Assembly (NCBI RefSeq): GCF_900100205.1
Contig: NZ_FNEQ01000010.1
Coordinates: 186,001 to 250,000, forward strand
From: Duganella sp. OV510
GTDB lineage: Bacteria > Pseudomonadota > Gammaproteobacteria > Burkholderiales > Burkholderiaceae_D
Reading direction: 5' to 3'
Length of the DNA stretch: 64,000 bases
This document shows, in pieces, positions 16,823 through 25,292 of this stretch. The first letter of the stretch is position 1. Each line of letters opens with the position of its first letter. A program made the translations under genes and the position numbers. The notes below the pieces were generated by a model. That model was not told the DNA's origin. It was given only the letters and a program-made list of their open reading frames with translations, and searched no databases.

Positions 16823-17985
16823 TTGTCTGTCATCTTCATGTTGGAGACGGTCTGCGTGGTCAACGCGCCGCTCGCCTCCGTGTTACGTATCTGGACCGGA
16901 TACCAGTTCAGGCCCGGCGCCAGCCAGATGTCCAGCCGCGACGAGTAACTGCCCGGCTTCGGTGGGCGGCTCAGGTGCCAAGTCACCAGCTTGCCCATTT
17001 TGGTGTCGATTTCTTCCTCGCCCACCAGCTGGAAGCGGAACATGGTGGCTTCCTTGTCCTCACCCACCTGGATGTCGACGTCGCTGCCGAATTGATTGAT
17101 GTCGGCACGGCCGATGCCGCCCAGCTGGAACGGCACGGTCGCCTTGTCCTGCGCGCCCGGCAGCAGCGGGTAGCTGCGCTCGGACGCCGAGAAGCTGATG
17201 GTGCCGGCGTCGCGGTTGAAATGGGTCGCGGTTTCGGCGCGGCGGGTGCGCTTTTCCGTCACCTTGACCGGGGCGATACCGGCATCGTCTATCGTGCCTT
17301 CGCTGCGCAGCACCAGCAGGTTGATGCGCGTGATCAGCAGGCTGACTCCCGCCTCCACCGACGCCTGATAGTGGCTACCGTCAGTATGCCACGTCATCGT
17401 CGCGGCCCCCGTCCATTTGGTGCCGTCGGCGTCCACCCGGTCGACCGCCAGCTCGAACGTGGCCGATGGCGGCAGGTTGACCTTGTAGCGGCGACCGCCC
17501 TGGCGCGGGCCGGCGTCCGGCGTTGCTGCCGCCGGCGTCTCGCCCTGCGCCACTTCCGGCGGCGGCGTGCCAGTCTGCGCCTGCGCGGCGCCAGCCTGCT
17601 GGCCGCTCGCCACGGCGACATCGGCCAGATCACTCGCCGCCGCCAGCACCGCCGCGCTGGACGCCATCTCCTGCGCCATCTCTGGCGCCATCGACGCCGG
17701 CGTCATCGCCGCCACGCTCGGCGCCGGCGGCTTCGGTCTGGCGAGCGGCTTGCGAGGCGCTTCAGCCAGCGGCTTGATCTCTTCCACCGGCGCGCTCTCC
17801 ACCCGCTTCGGCAATGACAGCTTGAGCTGCGCTGTCATCAACGACGGCGGCAGCTCCGACGGCCGATGCGTCTGCGCGGCCAGGCGTCCGCCCACCCAAT
17901 CGATGGCCGCATAGTGCAGCGCGAGCGTGGCCGCGCATAACATCCAGACGCGCCGGTGTCGGGAAAGGGAAGAAGCAATCGTCAT
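16819..17985 (-). CDS. DUF3108 protein with TonB-like N-terminal anchor
   Basis: 388 aa. A hydrophobic segment at about residues 13-30 acts as an uncleaved anchor or signal, followed by a Pro/Ala/Lys-rich linker of over 100 residues (LAEAPRKPLARPKPPAPSV...) reminiscent of TonB-type spacers, then a DUF3108 domain ending DIWLAPGLNWYPVQIRN. Relative to its downstream paralogue it has gained the linker, so the domain may be held away from the inner membrane. Divergent from phaM. Role unknown. Confidence 0.75.
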   Translation of the reverse strand: MTIASSLSRHRRVWMLCAATLALHYAAIDWVGGRLAAQTHRPSELPPSLMTAQLKLSLPKRVESAPVEEIKPLAEAPRKPLARPKPPAPSVAAMTPASMAPEMAQEMASSAAVLAAASDLADVAVASGQQAGAAQAQTGTPPPEVAQGETPAAATPDAGPRQGGRRYKVNLPPSATFELAVDRVDADGTKWTGAATMTWHTDGSHYQASVEAGVSLLITRINLLVLRSEGTIDDAGIAPVKVTEKRTRRAETATHFNRDAGTISFSASERSYPLLPGAQDKATVPFQLGGIGRADINQFGSDVDIQVGEDKEATMFRFQLVGEEEIDTKMGKLVTWHLSRPPKPGSYSSRLDIWLAPGLNWYPVQIRNTEASGALTTQTVSNMKMTDK

Positions 17986-18050
17986 GGCCGCTAGTTTAAA
18001 CGGGATCGCGAATCTCGGCGCTGCAGTAGCAGAAATGTTGTCAAAACCTT

Positions 18051-18079
18051 TTGAATGGCAAACGAATATCTGCTACGCT
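18051..18079 (+). promoter_or_regulatory. Candidate promoter of phaM
   Basis: TTGAAT (18051-18056) and TACGCT (18074-18079) are 17 bp apart, placing a start of transcription about 20 bp before the ATG. The -10 matches consensus only at three positions, so this is tentative. Confidence 0.35.
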
Positions 18080-18107
18080 CATTGTTCGATCCCACAGGAG
18101 TTTTCTC

Positions 18108-18812
18108 ATGGCCCATCCGCAAATGCCAAATATTCCCGGCGTAGGAGTAATGAACGACACCCTGGACTTCGTCAAGAACCTGTGGGGCAGCATGAGTGTG
18201 CCAGGTCTGACCGCACCCACGCTATCGGTCGAGGAACTGGACAAAAAGATCAACGACCTGAAGGCCGTCGAGTCCTGGCTCAACCTCAACATGAGCATGC
18301 TGCGCGGGACCATCCAGGCACTGGAAGTCCAGCGCGGCACCATCGCCACGCTGAAATCGGTGGGCGCCAGCCTGGCCTCGGGCGTCAGCGACAAATCCTT
18401 CTTCGACGCCAATCCCTACGCCTCGGCCTTCTTCCACCACGCGCGCGAAGCCGATACGGCACGCGCCAGCGCGCCAACGCCTACGCCTGCCCCTAGCGCC
18501 ACACCGGCACCCGAAGCCAGGCCGGATGAGCCGCAGCAGGAAGCAGCCGCCGGCCAGCCCAACGTCTGGTGGAACCTGCTGCAGGAACAATTCAAGCAAG
18601 CCGTATCGACCGCGATGGCATCAGAATCGATGATGACCGACGCTGCGGTCAAGTTCGCGGCCGCAGCCGCCGGTACACCGGCCAAGCCAGCAGAAGCCGG
18701 GCCAGCTGCAACAGCGCAGCCGTCAGTGAAAAAACCGGCGGCCAAAAAACCCGCCGCGAAAAAAGCCGCAGCCAAGCCGGCGGCGCCGAAGCCGCCAGCC
18801 GACAAACCATAA
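18108..18812 (+). CDS. phaM: PhaM-family PHA granule regulatory protein
   Basis: 234 aa. The conserved N-terminal domain (PNIPGVGVMNDTLDFVKNLW, then LSVEELDKKINDLKAVESWL) is followed by a Pro/Thr/Ala linker and a Lys/Ala/Pro-rich C-terminal tail (KKPAAKKPAAKK) like histone H1. In Ralstonia PhaM links PHB synthase PhaC, granules and the nucleoid, using such a tail to bind DNA. The start is supported by CAGGAG (18095-18100). No phaC or phasin gene is nearby. Assignment is good; function is by analogy. Confidence 0.85.
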   Translation: MAHPQMPNIPGVGVMNDTLDFVKNLWGSMSVPGLTAPTLSVEELDKKINDLKAVESWLNLNMSMLRGTIQALEVQRGTIATLKSVGASLASGVSDKSFFDANPYASAFFHHAREADTARASAPTPTPAPSATPAPEARPDEPQQEAAAGQPNVWWNLLQEQFKQAVSTAMASESMMTDAAVKFAAAAAGTPAKPAEAGPAATAQPSVKKPAAKKPAAKKAAAKPAAPKPPADKP

Positions 18813-18818
18813 CGGGAA

Positions 18819-19034
18819 CTACGCCAGCCGCTGGATGCGGATGGCGTCAACCAGGCCATCGGCCTGGCGCTGCACTTTCTCGATATCGATCAGGCCCTCT
18901 TGTTCAAGCTGGAGGGCGCTGTCGTGCGCTGACTGGAAACTATCCAGGGTATCGCCTTTGGCAGTGATCGGACGTATCCACGCCACACTGCCCACCTTCA
19001 TTTTTTTGTACACTTCTTTTGCGAGATCGCGCAT
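18819..19034 (-). CDS. Small hypothetical protein, 71 aa
   Basis: The product begins MRDLAKEVYKKMKVGSVAWI and ends in an amphipathic helical half (LQLEQEGLIDIEKVQRQADGL). AAGGG lies about 10 nt before the ATG. It converges on phaM with only 6 bases between the stops. No domain, signal peptide or membrane segment is visible. Function unknown. The 126 bases between its start and the next stop (19035-19160) hold no gene that I can see. Confidence 0.6.
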   Translation of the reverse strand: MRDLAKEVYKKMKVGSVAWIRPITAKGDTLDSFQSAHDSALQLEQEGLIDIEKVQRQADGLVDAIRIQRLA

Positions 19035-19160
19035 ATTTTTATTGCCCTTTAATTTGCCCTCAATATTGACAGCGAATCAAGCGCAGGCAGGGCTGCGCCG
19101 AATTCAGTGTAATCATTTGAGGTAGTCGAAACAAGCGCGTTGTTGCGTGGCGCCGTCAGA

Positions 19161-20879
19161 TCAGTTACTTGTAAACCGCGTGCTTTCCGGCACCGGGCCA
19201 TTCGCTGCTTCATACTCGCTAGCCGCTGCGGCGGCCACCACGCCCGCCACCGGCGCCAGCATCGCCAGTTGTTCCATCAGCTGTGCAAAGCGCTGCTGTC
19301 CCGGCGCGATGGCGTCGACATGCATCAACACTCCGATCGCCTCATCGGCAATACCACGTTGATAGCCATTCTGCTGTAGCTCGGAGATCAGGATCTGTGC
19401 GGAGTTGAACAGTATGCGCATATTGTGCGGCAGCGCGCGGCGCGCGGTGCGCATCCATTCGATGGCCTCGGTGAGCTTGCCGGTCTTCCACAGCAGCACG
19501 CCCCGGTTCATCATCTCCGCCGCTTCCAGGCGGGCGTTCTTGATCAGCTCCACGCCTTCGTCCGTCATGCGCGCCTTGTCGAAGATCTTCTGCACATCAT
19601 CCAGCAGCGGTGCGTTGTCGTGGTTATTGCGCGTAACGTAGCACAGCAGATTGACCGGCGCGTCCTTGACACCGACCGCAAACAGCAGCGTTGCCATATC
19701 CAGGCAGCTTTCGGTATCGGGACGCTGGCGGTTGCCGTCGGCCAGCATGGCTTCCAGCTCGTCGCCAGACTTGCGTGCGCGCCGGTAGTCACCACTCTCG
19801 TGATACACCAGGCCCTCAGTGATCTTGGCGCGCAGCGTCACCTGGTCGCCGCCGAACTGGTGGACCGCCGCGTTGAGCAGGCGGATGGCTTCCTTGGTGT
19901 CGTTCTTCTGGCCGCACACGCGCGCCAGGCCCAGATAGGCATCCACGGTTTTTCGCACCGAGAATTCGCCGATCTCGATGCACTTGCGGAAGGCCTTTTC
20001 CGCCACCGGGATATTCTCCAGCTTCAGCGCAGTCTGACCCAGCGCGCGCTGGCGTGGCACCGAATTCGGCGACAGCTTGGCGGCTTTTTGCAGCACGTCG
20101 AAGGCTTCCTCGGTCTTGCCCTGCAACAGGAATGACTGCGCCAACTGGTCGAAGGCGTCGATGTAGAAGCGGTTATCGGTGATCACCGACTGAAACATCA
20201 TGCGCGCCTCTTCCAGCTCGCCATTCGCCAGGCGGATCTTGCCCAGGCCGCAGCGGGCCCAGTTGTATTCGCGCTCCCGCAGCACCTGTTCATACACCGC
20301 GCCGGCCTGCTCCACCTCGCCGGCTTTGAGCAGCAGCGTGGCTTTCAAGCGCAGCAGGTCGATAGCGTGCAGCGGATTGTGCGCCACCTGCTCTTCGCAC
20401 AGCTTGGCGGCGCGCAGGTAATCCTTGTCGGCAAAGGCGTGGTCGATGTCGTGGAAGATCTGCTTCTTGACCCACACGCGGTTCAGCCGTGTCAGCAGCA
20501 CGCCTTCGGTGATCGGCTTGATGATGTAGGCGTCCGGCTGATGCTCGGCGGCGCCCATCACCGACTCCACGCTCTTTTCAGCGGAGACCATCAGCCACAC
20601 GCCGGACGGCAGCATCAGGTTGCGAATGCGCGCTTCCTCCAGCACCTGCTGGCCGTTCTTGCCATCACCCAGGTTGTAATCGCACAGCACCACGTCGTAA
20701 CGGACTTTCGACAGCAGCACCATCGCTTCACCGCCGCTGGACGCCTGGTCGATATGCTTGGCGCCCAGATTGCGCAGCGACTCGCGCAGCAGCTGGCGGA
20801 TGCCGACAAAATCGTCGATGATCAGGTAGCGCTTCTCGCCCCAGTCGATGCCGCTTTCGGCAGGATTCGTGGAAGTCAT
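19161..20879 (-). CDS. Response regulator with receiver domain and TPR array
   Basis: 572 aa from the ATG at 20879; a GTG one codon earlier is possible, but GGGGAG is better spaced for ATG. The receiver domain (about residues 16-130) has the acidic pair D22/D23 (LIIDDF), the phospho-acceptor D67 (VVLCDYN) and the conserved Lys (YIIKPI). The remaining 430 residues form TPR-like helical repeats (YEQVLREREYNWARCGLGKIRLANGE). There is no DNA-binding or enzymatic output, so signalling is probably through protein contacts. It lies 12 bases after the kinase gene, its likely partner. Confidence 0.85.
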   Translation of the reverse strand: MTSTNPAESGIDWGEKRYLIIDDFVGIRQLLRESLRNLGAKHIDQASSGGEAMVLLSKVRYDVVLCDYNLGDGKNGQQVLEEARIRNLMLPSGVWLMVSAEKSVESVMGAAEHQPDAYIIKPITEGVLLTRLNRVWVKKQIFHDIDHAFADKDYLRAAKLCEEQVAHNPLHAIDLLRLKATLLLKAGEVEQAGAVYEQVLREREYNWARCGLGKIRLANGELEEARMMFQSVITDNRFYIDAFDQLAQSFLLQGKTEEAFDVLQKAAKLSPNSVPRQRALGQTALKLENIPVAEKAFRKCIEIGEFSVRKTVDAYLGLARVCGQKNDTKEAIRLLNAAVHQFGGDQVTLRAKITEGLVYHESGDYRRARKSGDELEAMLADGNRQRPDTESCLDMATLLFAVGVKDAPVNLLCYVTRNNHDNAPLLDDVQKIFDKARMTDEGVELIKNARLEAAEMMNRGVLLWKTGKLTEAIEWMRTARRALPHNMRILFNSAQILISELQQNGYQRGIADEAIGVLMHVDAIAPGQQRFAQLMEQLAMLAPVAGVVAAAAASEYEAANGPVPESTRFTSN

Positions 20880-20891
20880 CACGTCTCCCCG

Positions 20892-21602
20892 TTACGGCAG
20901 GCGCAGCACGAAGCAGCCGCCACCCAGCGTGCCGCCGTTTTCCAGCGCGATGCTGCCGCTGCGCTGACGGTGCTTGTGCATCCGCGCGACTTCGCTGGAG
21001 AAGTACAGTCCGAGGCCGCTGCTGTTGTTGAGGAAGTTGATCGCGGCCTTGGGGCTGGCGCCGCTTTCCAGCATGGCATCAGGGAAGCCGCTGCCGTTGT
21101 CTTCGACCCGCAGTTCAAGATAGTCGCCATCGACGGCGATCGACAGGCGGATGCGGTCGCGCGTATAGCGCACAGCGTTGTTGATGGCGTGGACCAGCAC
21201 ACCGATGACCAGGTCTTCGTCCAGCGTCCAGATGCCGTCCGGCGGATAGTCGGTTTCAAACGCGATGCCACCCGATTGCAGCAGCACGTGCGCCTGCCCC
21301 GCCACCAGCTCCACCAGTTCGCGCATGCTGCGCGGTGCCGGATCGAACGGATAGCCCGGCTTGCCGACATCCTTGTACAGCGCCAGCAGCTGGATCAGGT
21401 TGTCGTTGAGGCGCTTTGTCTGATACAGCATCTGCGCCATCTGCCCGTATTCGGGTGCGGCGTTGGATGGGTGGGCAGACAACAGGTTCTCCAGCGTGCC
21501 GCTGACGACGCTGATCGAGTTTTTCATATCATGCACGGTGGACGCGAGGAACATGAACAGTTCCGGTGAGCCTTCATTCGGCTGCGCTTCTTGTTCATCC
21601 AT
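20892..21602 (-). CDS. Soluble sensor histidine kinase
   Basis: 236 aa starting MDEQEAQPNEG; GGAG lies about 10 nt upstream. There is no membrane segment and no sensor domain: the His box STVHDMKNSISV (His24) is almost at the N-terminus, followed by an HATPase with N-box INNAVRYTR, G1-like EDNGSGF and G2-like SSGLGLYFS. It phosphorylates the receiver-TPR protein directly downstream, presumably. Without a sensor domain it must receive its signal from another protein. Divergent from the caspase-like module. Confidence 0.85.
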   Translation of the reverse strand: MDEQEAQPNEGSPELFMFLASTVHDMKNSISVVSGTLENLLSAHPSNAAPEYGQMAQMLYQTKRLNDNLIQLLALYKDVGKPGYPFDPAPRSMRELVELVAGQAHVLLQSGGIAFETDYPPDGIWTLDEDLVIGVLVHAINNAVRYTRDRIRLSIAVDGDYLELRVEDNGSGFPDAMLESGASPKAAINFLNNSSGLGLYFSSEVARMHKHRQRSGSIALENGGTLGGGCFVLRLP

Positions 21603-21689
21603 TTGCAAGTTTCTCCATGGACGGCGGTGTTCAGGCACGCATTATAGCTTGTCAGCATGGGCTAACAGAAAAAGCACTATGATTTGGGT

Positions 21690-21700
21690 TTGTGTCACAA
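21690..21700. promoter_or_regulatory. Inverted repeat upstream of the caspase-like module
   Basis: TTGTG-T-CACAA is a perfect 5-bp inverted repeat around a single T, 58 bp before the 94-aa gene and 87 bp before the divergent kinase gene. TTGTGT could also serve as a -35 with GATAGA 17 bp later. It may be an operator shared by both directions; this is a guess from position. Confidence 0.3.
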
Positions 21701-21758
21701 TGACTGTTCCCAGATAGATTCGGATCACCATCCGCCAAGCGAGCCAAGGAGAACCGAA

Positions 21759-22043
21759 ATGAAACTGCACGATATCGATTCGTCCCGCCTTCCCGAGATA
21801 GCAGACTCTGTTAAGGAATGCATCAATATGGGTGAGTGGCTGCTTTTTAAAACAGAATCCCAGGACAGTGCCGGTGAAGCAGCATTTTTCCTCAAAACCC
21901 CTACTAGCGTCTTTAAGTTAAGCGATAGGGGCGGAGTGTTACACGAGGTCGATGATGGATTCGACAGGCTCGAAATCGATGAGCTGTTTTACTTCTCCGA
22001 CGTTAGCAAGCCCGTTTCTTTGAGCAATATACGTCCGAGATAA
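21759..22043 (+). CDS. Unknown 94-aa acidic protein, partner of the caspase-like protease
   Basis: The start MKLHDIDSSRLPEIADSV follows a strong AAGGAG (21746-21751). The product is soluble and acidic, with no signal peptide, membrane segment or domain that I recognise; the middle looks beta-rich (EAAFFLKTPTSVFKLSDRGG) and the end acidic (HEVDDGFDRLEIDELF). The protease gene begins four bases after the stop. Base composition is clearly lower in GC than the flanking kinase and mnmC genes, as in the next gene, suggesting joint acquisition. It could be an inhibitor, adaptor or substrate of the protease, but nothing in the sequence decides this. Confidence 0.75.
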   Translation: MKLHDIDSSRLPEIADSVKECINMGEWLLFKTESQDSAGEAAFFLKTPTSVFKLSDRGGVLHEVDDGFDRLEIDELFYFSDVSKPVSLSNIRPR

Positions 22044-22047
22044 AGTG

Positions 22048-22938
22048 ATGAGCCTGATTAAAGGCCACACGCGATGGGTATTATTTCTGCCTGCGCAGAC
22101 AGATGCTGAAGTGCGTCACATTCAAGACTTGGCGTTCGGTGTCATGTGCCTGGAGCGGGCAGGAGTAAACATGGCCAGCATCTATATCTACATTGATGGT
22201 GCGGATCGCATCTCAATCGAGAACTTCATTAAAAGTGGCTCATCGTCACCTCTGACAGTCAAACAATCAATAGATTTCTTCACCGACCAAGCCAATAACA
22301 CACATGAGAACCTCGTTATGTTCGTTACCGGGCATGGCGGCCTTGCGGGACTTGATTCGGCGCCCCCGATTACCCCTTATCGACTGCTGGACTGCATAAA
22401 ATCCTCACCTGACTTGAAACAGGCCGTCGTATACCTTGGGCAATGCTATGCGGGAATTTTTAATTACATTGGTGCAGGTAGCAAGCAAGCGCCAAACGGC
22501 GAGAACGATCCGAACGTCATCTTTATCGGTGCAACAAATCTTCACGAAAGCCTTAGTCACTCAACATCCGAAATGCTGATTACCGGTCCCCAAAGCTGGC
22601 CGGCCAATCTTTTCTTATTATTCGCATTCAAATGGTTTCTTACACCGATGGACATCGATGGAGATGGAAAACATACCATCATTGATTCATACAAATTTGC
22701 AGGCGCAATTTCGAATATGGTGAACAAGGGCTTAAAAGCAGAGGCGTTCCCCAGGACGCACCAATTGCAGCAGAGATGGGAATCCGCGAAGGCGGCACAT
22801 GAACAACAACCCTCCTTAACAACGCTTGCGAATCTTGAGGCGGCAGCCACTCTGTACAGGAAGCACCTGGAAATCATGTATGTGCATCAGGAATGCTGGA
22901 TTCTGAATGCGATCCCGTCTCAAAAAATTGAAAGGTGA
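22048..22938 (+). CDS. Caspase-like (clan CD, C13-type) cysteine protease
   Basis: 296 aa. After an alternating beta/alpha core, the catalytic His is His96 in MFVTGHGG and the Cys is Cys133 in VYLGQCYAG, each at the end of a hydrophobic strand as in legumain, GPI-transamidase and caspase folds. A 12-residue calcium-loop pattern (D202-x-D204-G-D206-G ... D213) follows. There is no signal peptide or membrane segment, so it is probably cytosolic. The ATG at 22048 has GAGA upstream; a GTG one codon earlier is an alternative. A sampled 60-base line is 48% GC, well below neighbours. It pairs with the 94-aa gene four bases upstream. Its substrate is unknown, and it converges on mnmC. Confidence 0.8.
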   Translation: MSLIKGHTRWVLFLPAQTDAEVRHIQDLAFGVMCLERAGVNMASIYIYIDGADRISIENFIKSGSSSPLTVKQSIDFFTDQANNTHENLVMFVTGHGGLAGLDSAPPITPYRLLDCIKSSPDLKQAVVYLGQCYAGIFNYIGAGSKQAPNGENDPNVIFIGATNLHESLSHSTSEMLITGPQSWPANLFLLFAFKWFLTPMDIDGDGKHTIIDSYKFAGAISNMVNKGLKAEAFPRTHQLQQRWESAKAAHEQQPSLTTLANLEAAATLYRKHLEIMYVHQECWILNAIPSQKIER

Positions 22939-22951
22939 TCAGATACCAGAG

Positions 22952-24727
22952 CTATTGTTCGCGGCGGCGTTGCTTGAGCAGGAAGCGGCCAGGATCGAGG
23001 GCATCCACCAGCGCGGCTTCCAGTGGCGGCGGCGTGTGTTCCAGTTGGGAGACCAGCAGTTCTGCCATCAGCGGGGCCCAAATCAGACCGCGCGAGGCGT
23101 AGCCCAGCAGGCAATGCAGGCCGGCGTGGCGCGGCACTTCGGGCAGGAATTCAATGCGGCCTGAGTTCAGATAGTCGGGCAAGGCGCCGGCCAGCGGCAG
23201 GCGGTCTGGCGCGGCGCAGCGGAAGCCTACGCGGCCGGCCAGCGGCGCGCTGTGCGCCAGCGCGGCGACTTCCTCGCCGGGGATGATTTCGGCCAAACGG
23301 GTGAGGTTTTCCAGCTGGCTGCTGGCGCGCAGCGCGGGATCGTCGTCGTTGTCGTAGGTGGCGCCTGCGCAGACGATGCCGCCCGACGGCGGCGTCACAT
23401 ACGCTTCGCGGCAGACTACCAGCGGCAGTACAGGCGGACGTGGAGCAGGCGACGCACGCGGCACGCTCACGGCTGGTGCTATGGTTGCCGGCAGCACCTC
23501 GGCGGCAGGTGTGGCAGGTACTGCGGCGGCAGGTGCGGCCGGGTCGACCGGCAGGTGCGTGACCTGGCCGCGCAGCCTGGATAGCGGTAGCTCGGCGGCC
23601 TGCGCGATGTTGCCGGCGCTGGCGCCGCTGGCGAGGATGACGGTCGGCGCGGCAGCGAGGATGGCGCCGTCCGGGCCGTGCACCTGCCACTCGTCGCCCA
23701 CGCGCTGCAATTCCTGCGCTTCGTTGCAGAACAGGCGCTGCAAACGCTCGCCGCAAGCGGCCAGCATCGCTTCGCACAGCGACGACGGACGCGCCCAGCC
23801 GCCTTGCGCGAACAGCCAGCCGCCATGTGGCGTCGCTGCGCCGATCAGGGCGCTGGCTTCCTGCGCGTCGGCCCAGCGTGCGTACTCCTGCGGGTAAGCC
23901 CATTGCGCCAGCACGTCCTGCTGTATTTTGGCGTGCTTCGCGTCACGCGCCAGTTGCAGAACGCCGCAGTCGTCGCCCATGAACACTTTGCCGGCACCGC
24001 CCATGCGTCGCCATTCGCGCAAGGCGAACAGGTAGGCGGCGCGACTCAGGCGTGTGGGAATGTTGTCGTCTTTCGACAGCAGCGGCATGAAGATGCCGGC
24101 CAGGTTGCCGGATGCTTCCTGCGCCGGTTGCGCGTGGCGCTCGATCAGCGTCACCTGCCAGCCGCGCGCACACAGGCGATGCGCAGCAGAGGAGCCGGCC
24201 ACGCCGGCACCAATTATCACCGCGCGCCGCACCGGCTCGGGCGGCGCCACTTGCGGCTTGCGGCTGCGGTAGACGGCAATGATGTCGGGCGCGAAGTCCT
24301 CTGCCAGCACAGAACCGGCGGCGCTACCGAGCCGGCATGCGAAGCCTGCTGCGGTCAGCGCCCACACCAGCGCTTCGTCGGGCGCGCGTGCATGCAGCGT
24401 CGCGCCTTGCACGGCCAGCCTGGCCAGCGTGCGCGCCAGCGGCGGCGTAACGGCGGTGTGCAGGTGGAATGCGTCAACGCGGGCGCTGAGCTGCGGCAGC
24501 ACGGCATCCAGCGCGCCAACCAGCAGGTCCAGCGTCACCGCATCATCGAGGATCACGCGATGGAAGCCGGGAACATTCAACGGCCAGGCGGCGCGCAGGC
24601 TGGCGTCGACAAGCGTGTCCGCCACAGGCAGCGCGGTCGCCGCCGCGATGTAATGCAGCCGGCCACCTTGCGCACGCGCCGCCGCAAACCGCTCTTCACT
24701 GAACTCCGTGTCGAGCACCACACGCAT
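22952..24727 (-). CDS. mnmC: MnmC-type tRNA-modifying FAD oxidoreductase with degenerate methyltransferase half
   Basis: 591 aa, shorter than the usual 630-690. Residues 165-591 form the FAD-dependent cmnm5s2U34 oxidoreductase: dinucleotide motif IIGAGVAGSS at 171-180, then ASGNLAGIFMPLLSKDDN and a C-terminal LGYASRGLIWAPL. An Ala/Pro-rich insert lies near residues 430-465. The first 155 residues align in outline with the second half of the MnmC methyltransferase (RLHYIAA, WPLNVPGFHRVIL, ARVDAF), but the SAM-binding GFGTG segment is missing and the DGFAPxKNPxMW catalytic motif is replaced by HLHTAVTPPL. The start is two bases after tag. Oxidoreductase activity is likely; methyl transfer is not. 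Confidence 0.85.
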   Translation of the reverse strand: MRVVLDTEFSEERFAAARAQGGRLHYIAAATALPVADTLVDASLRAAWPLNVPGFHRVILDDAVTLDLLVGALDAVLPQLSARVDAFHLHTAVTPPLARTLARLAVQGATLHARAPDEALVWALTAAGFACRLGSAAGSVLAEDFAPDIIAVYRSRKPQVAPPEPVRRAVIIGAGVAGSSAAHRLCARGWQVTLIERHAQPAQEASGNLAGIFMPLLSKDDNIPTRLSRAAYLFALREWRRMGGAGKVFMGDDCGVLQLARDAKHAKIQQDVLAQWAYPQEYARWADAQEASALIGAATPHGGWLFAQGGWARPSSLCEAMLAACGERLQRLFCNEAQELQRVGDEWQVHGPDGAILAAAPTVILASGASAGNIAQAAELPLSRLRGQVTHLPVDPAAPAAAVPATPAAEVLPATIAPAVSVPRASPAPRPPVLPLVVCREAYVTPPSGGIVCAGATYDNDDDPALRASSQLENLTRLAEIIPGEEVAALAHSAPLAGRVGFRCAAPDRLPLAGALPDYLNSGRIEFLPEVPRHAGLHCLLGYASRGLIWAPLMAELLVSQLEHTPPPLEAALVDALDPGRFLLKQRRREQ

Positions 24728-24729
24728 GG

Positions 24730-25290
24730 TCACTTGCGCGCCTTTCGGCAAAAGCAATCCGGCGCATGGTCATCCACCATGCCGATACCCTGCATGTAGG
24801 CATAGATAATCGTCGAGCCAACAAATTTGAAGCCCAGCTTCGCCAGATCCTTGGAGATGCGGTCTGACAGCTCGGTCTTGGCCGGACGCGGCCCCTTGCC
24901 ACTCACCAGCGGCTTGCCGCCGACGTAAGACCACAACAGTTTATCCAGGCTGCTGCCGCTCTCCAGCAGCCGCAGGTAGGCCTGCGCGTTGGTGATCGCC
25001 GCCGCCACCTTCAGCCGGTTGCGCACGATGCCGGCATTGGCCAGCAGCTCCGCCACCTTGTCCGGACCATACTTTGCGATCTTCCTGGCATCCCAGTGAT
25101 CAAAAGCCTGGCGATAATTCTCCCGCTTGTTGAGAATAGTCTCCCAGCTCAGGCCCGCCTGCGCGCCTTCCAGATTCAGCATCTCGAACAGGCGGCGCTC
25201 GTCGTGACAAGGCACGCCCCACTCCGTGTCGTGATATTCCAGATACAGGGGATTGGCCGGATTGGCCCAGCTACAGCGTTGTTTATCCAT
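24730..25290 (-). CDS. tag: DNA-3-methyladenine glycosylase I
   Basis: 186 aa, matching E. coli Tag (187). It excises 3-methyladenine from alkylated DNA. The zinc-binding residues Cys6, His20, His175 and Cys179 (MDKQRC, EYHDTEWG, HAPDCFC) fall at the expected places, and the substrate-pocket region GAQAGLSWETIL is intact. The ATG at 25290 is used because the frame upstream is antisense to nothing useful and the protein then begins as in the family. It is separated by two bases from both the cyclase gene upstream and mnmC downstream, suggesting one transcript. Confidence 0.93.
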   Translation of the reverse strand: MDKQRCSWANPANPLYLEYHDTEWGVPCHDERRLFEMLNLEGAQAGLSWETILNKRENYRQAFDHWDARKIAKYGPDKVAELLANAGIVRNRLKVAAAITNAQAYLRLLESGSSLDKLLWSYVGGKPLVSGKGPRPAKTELSDRISKDLAKLGFKFVGSTIIYAYMQGIGMVDDHAPDCFCRKARK

Positions 25291-25292
25291 GA

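Noticed and set aside
11047..18000. Complete Wadjet plasmid-defence system
   Set aside because: Three SMC-complex genes are present, but no JetD/MksG-type nuclease gene lies in the neighbouring genes, so defence function cannot be claimed.
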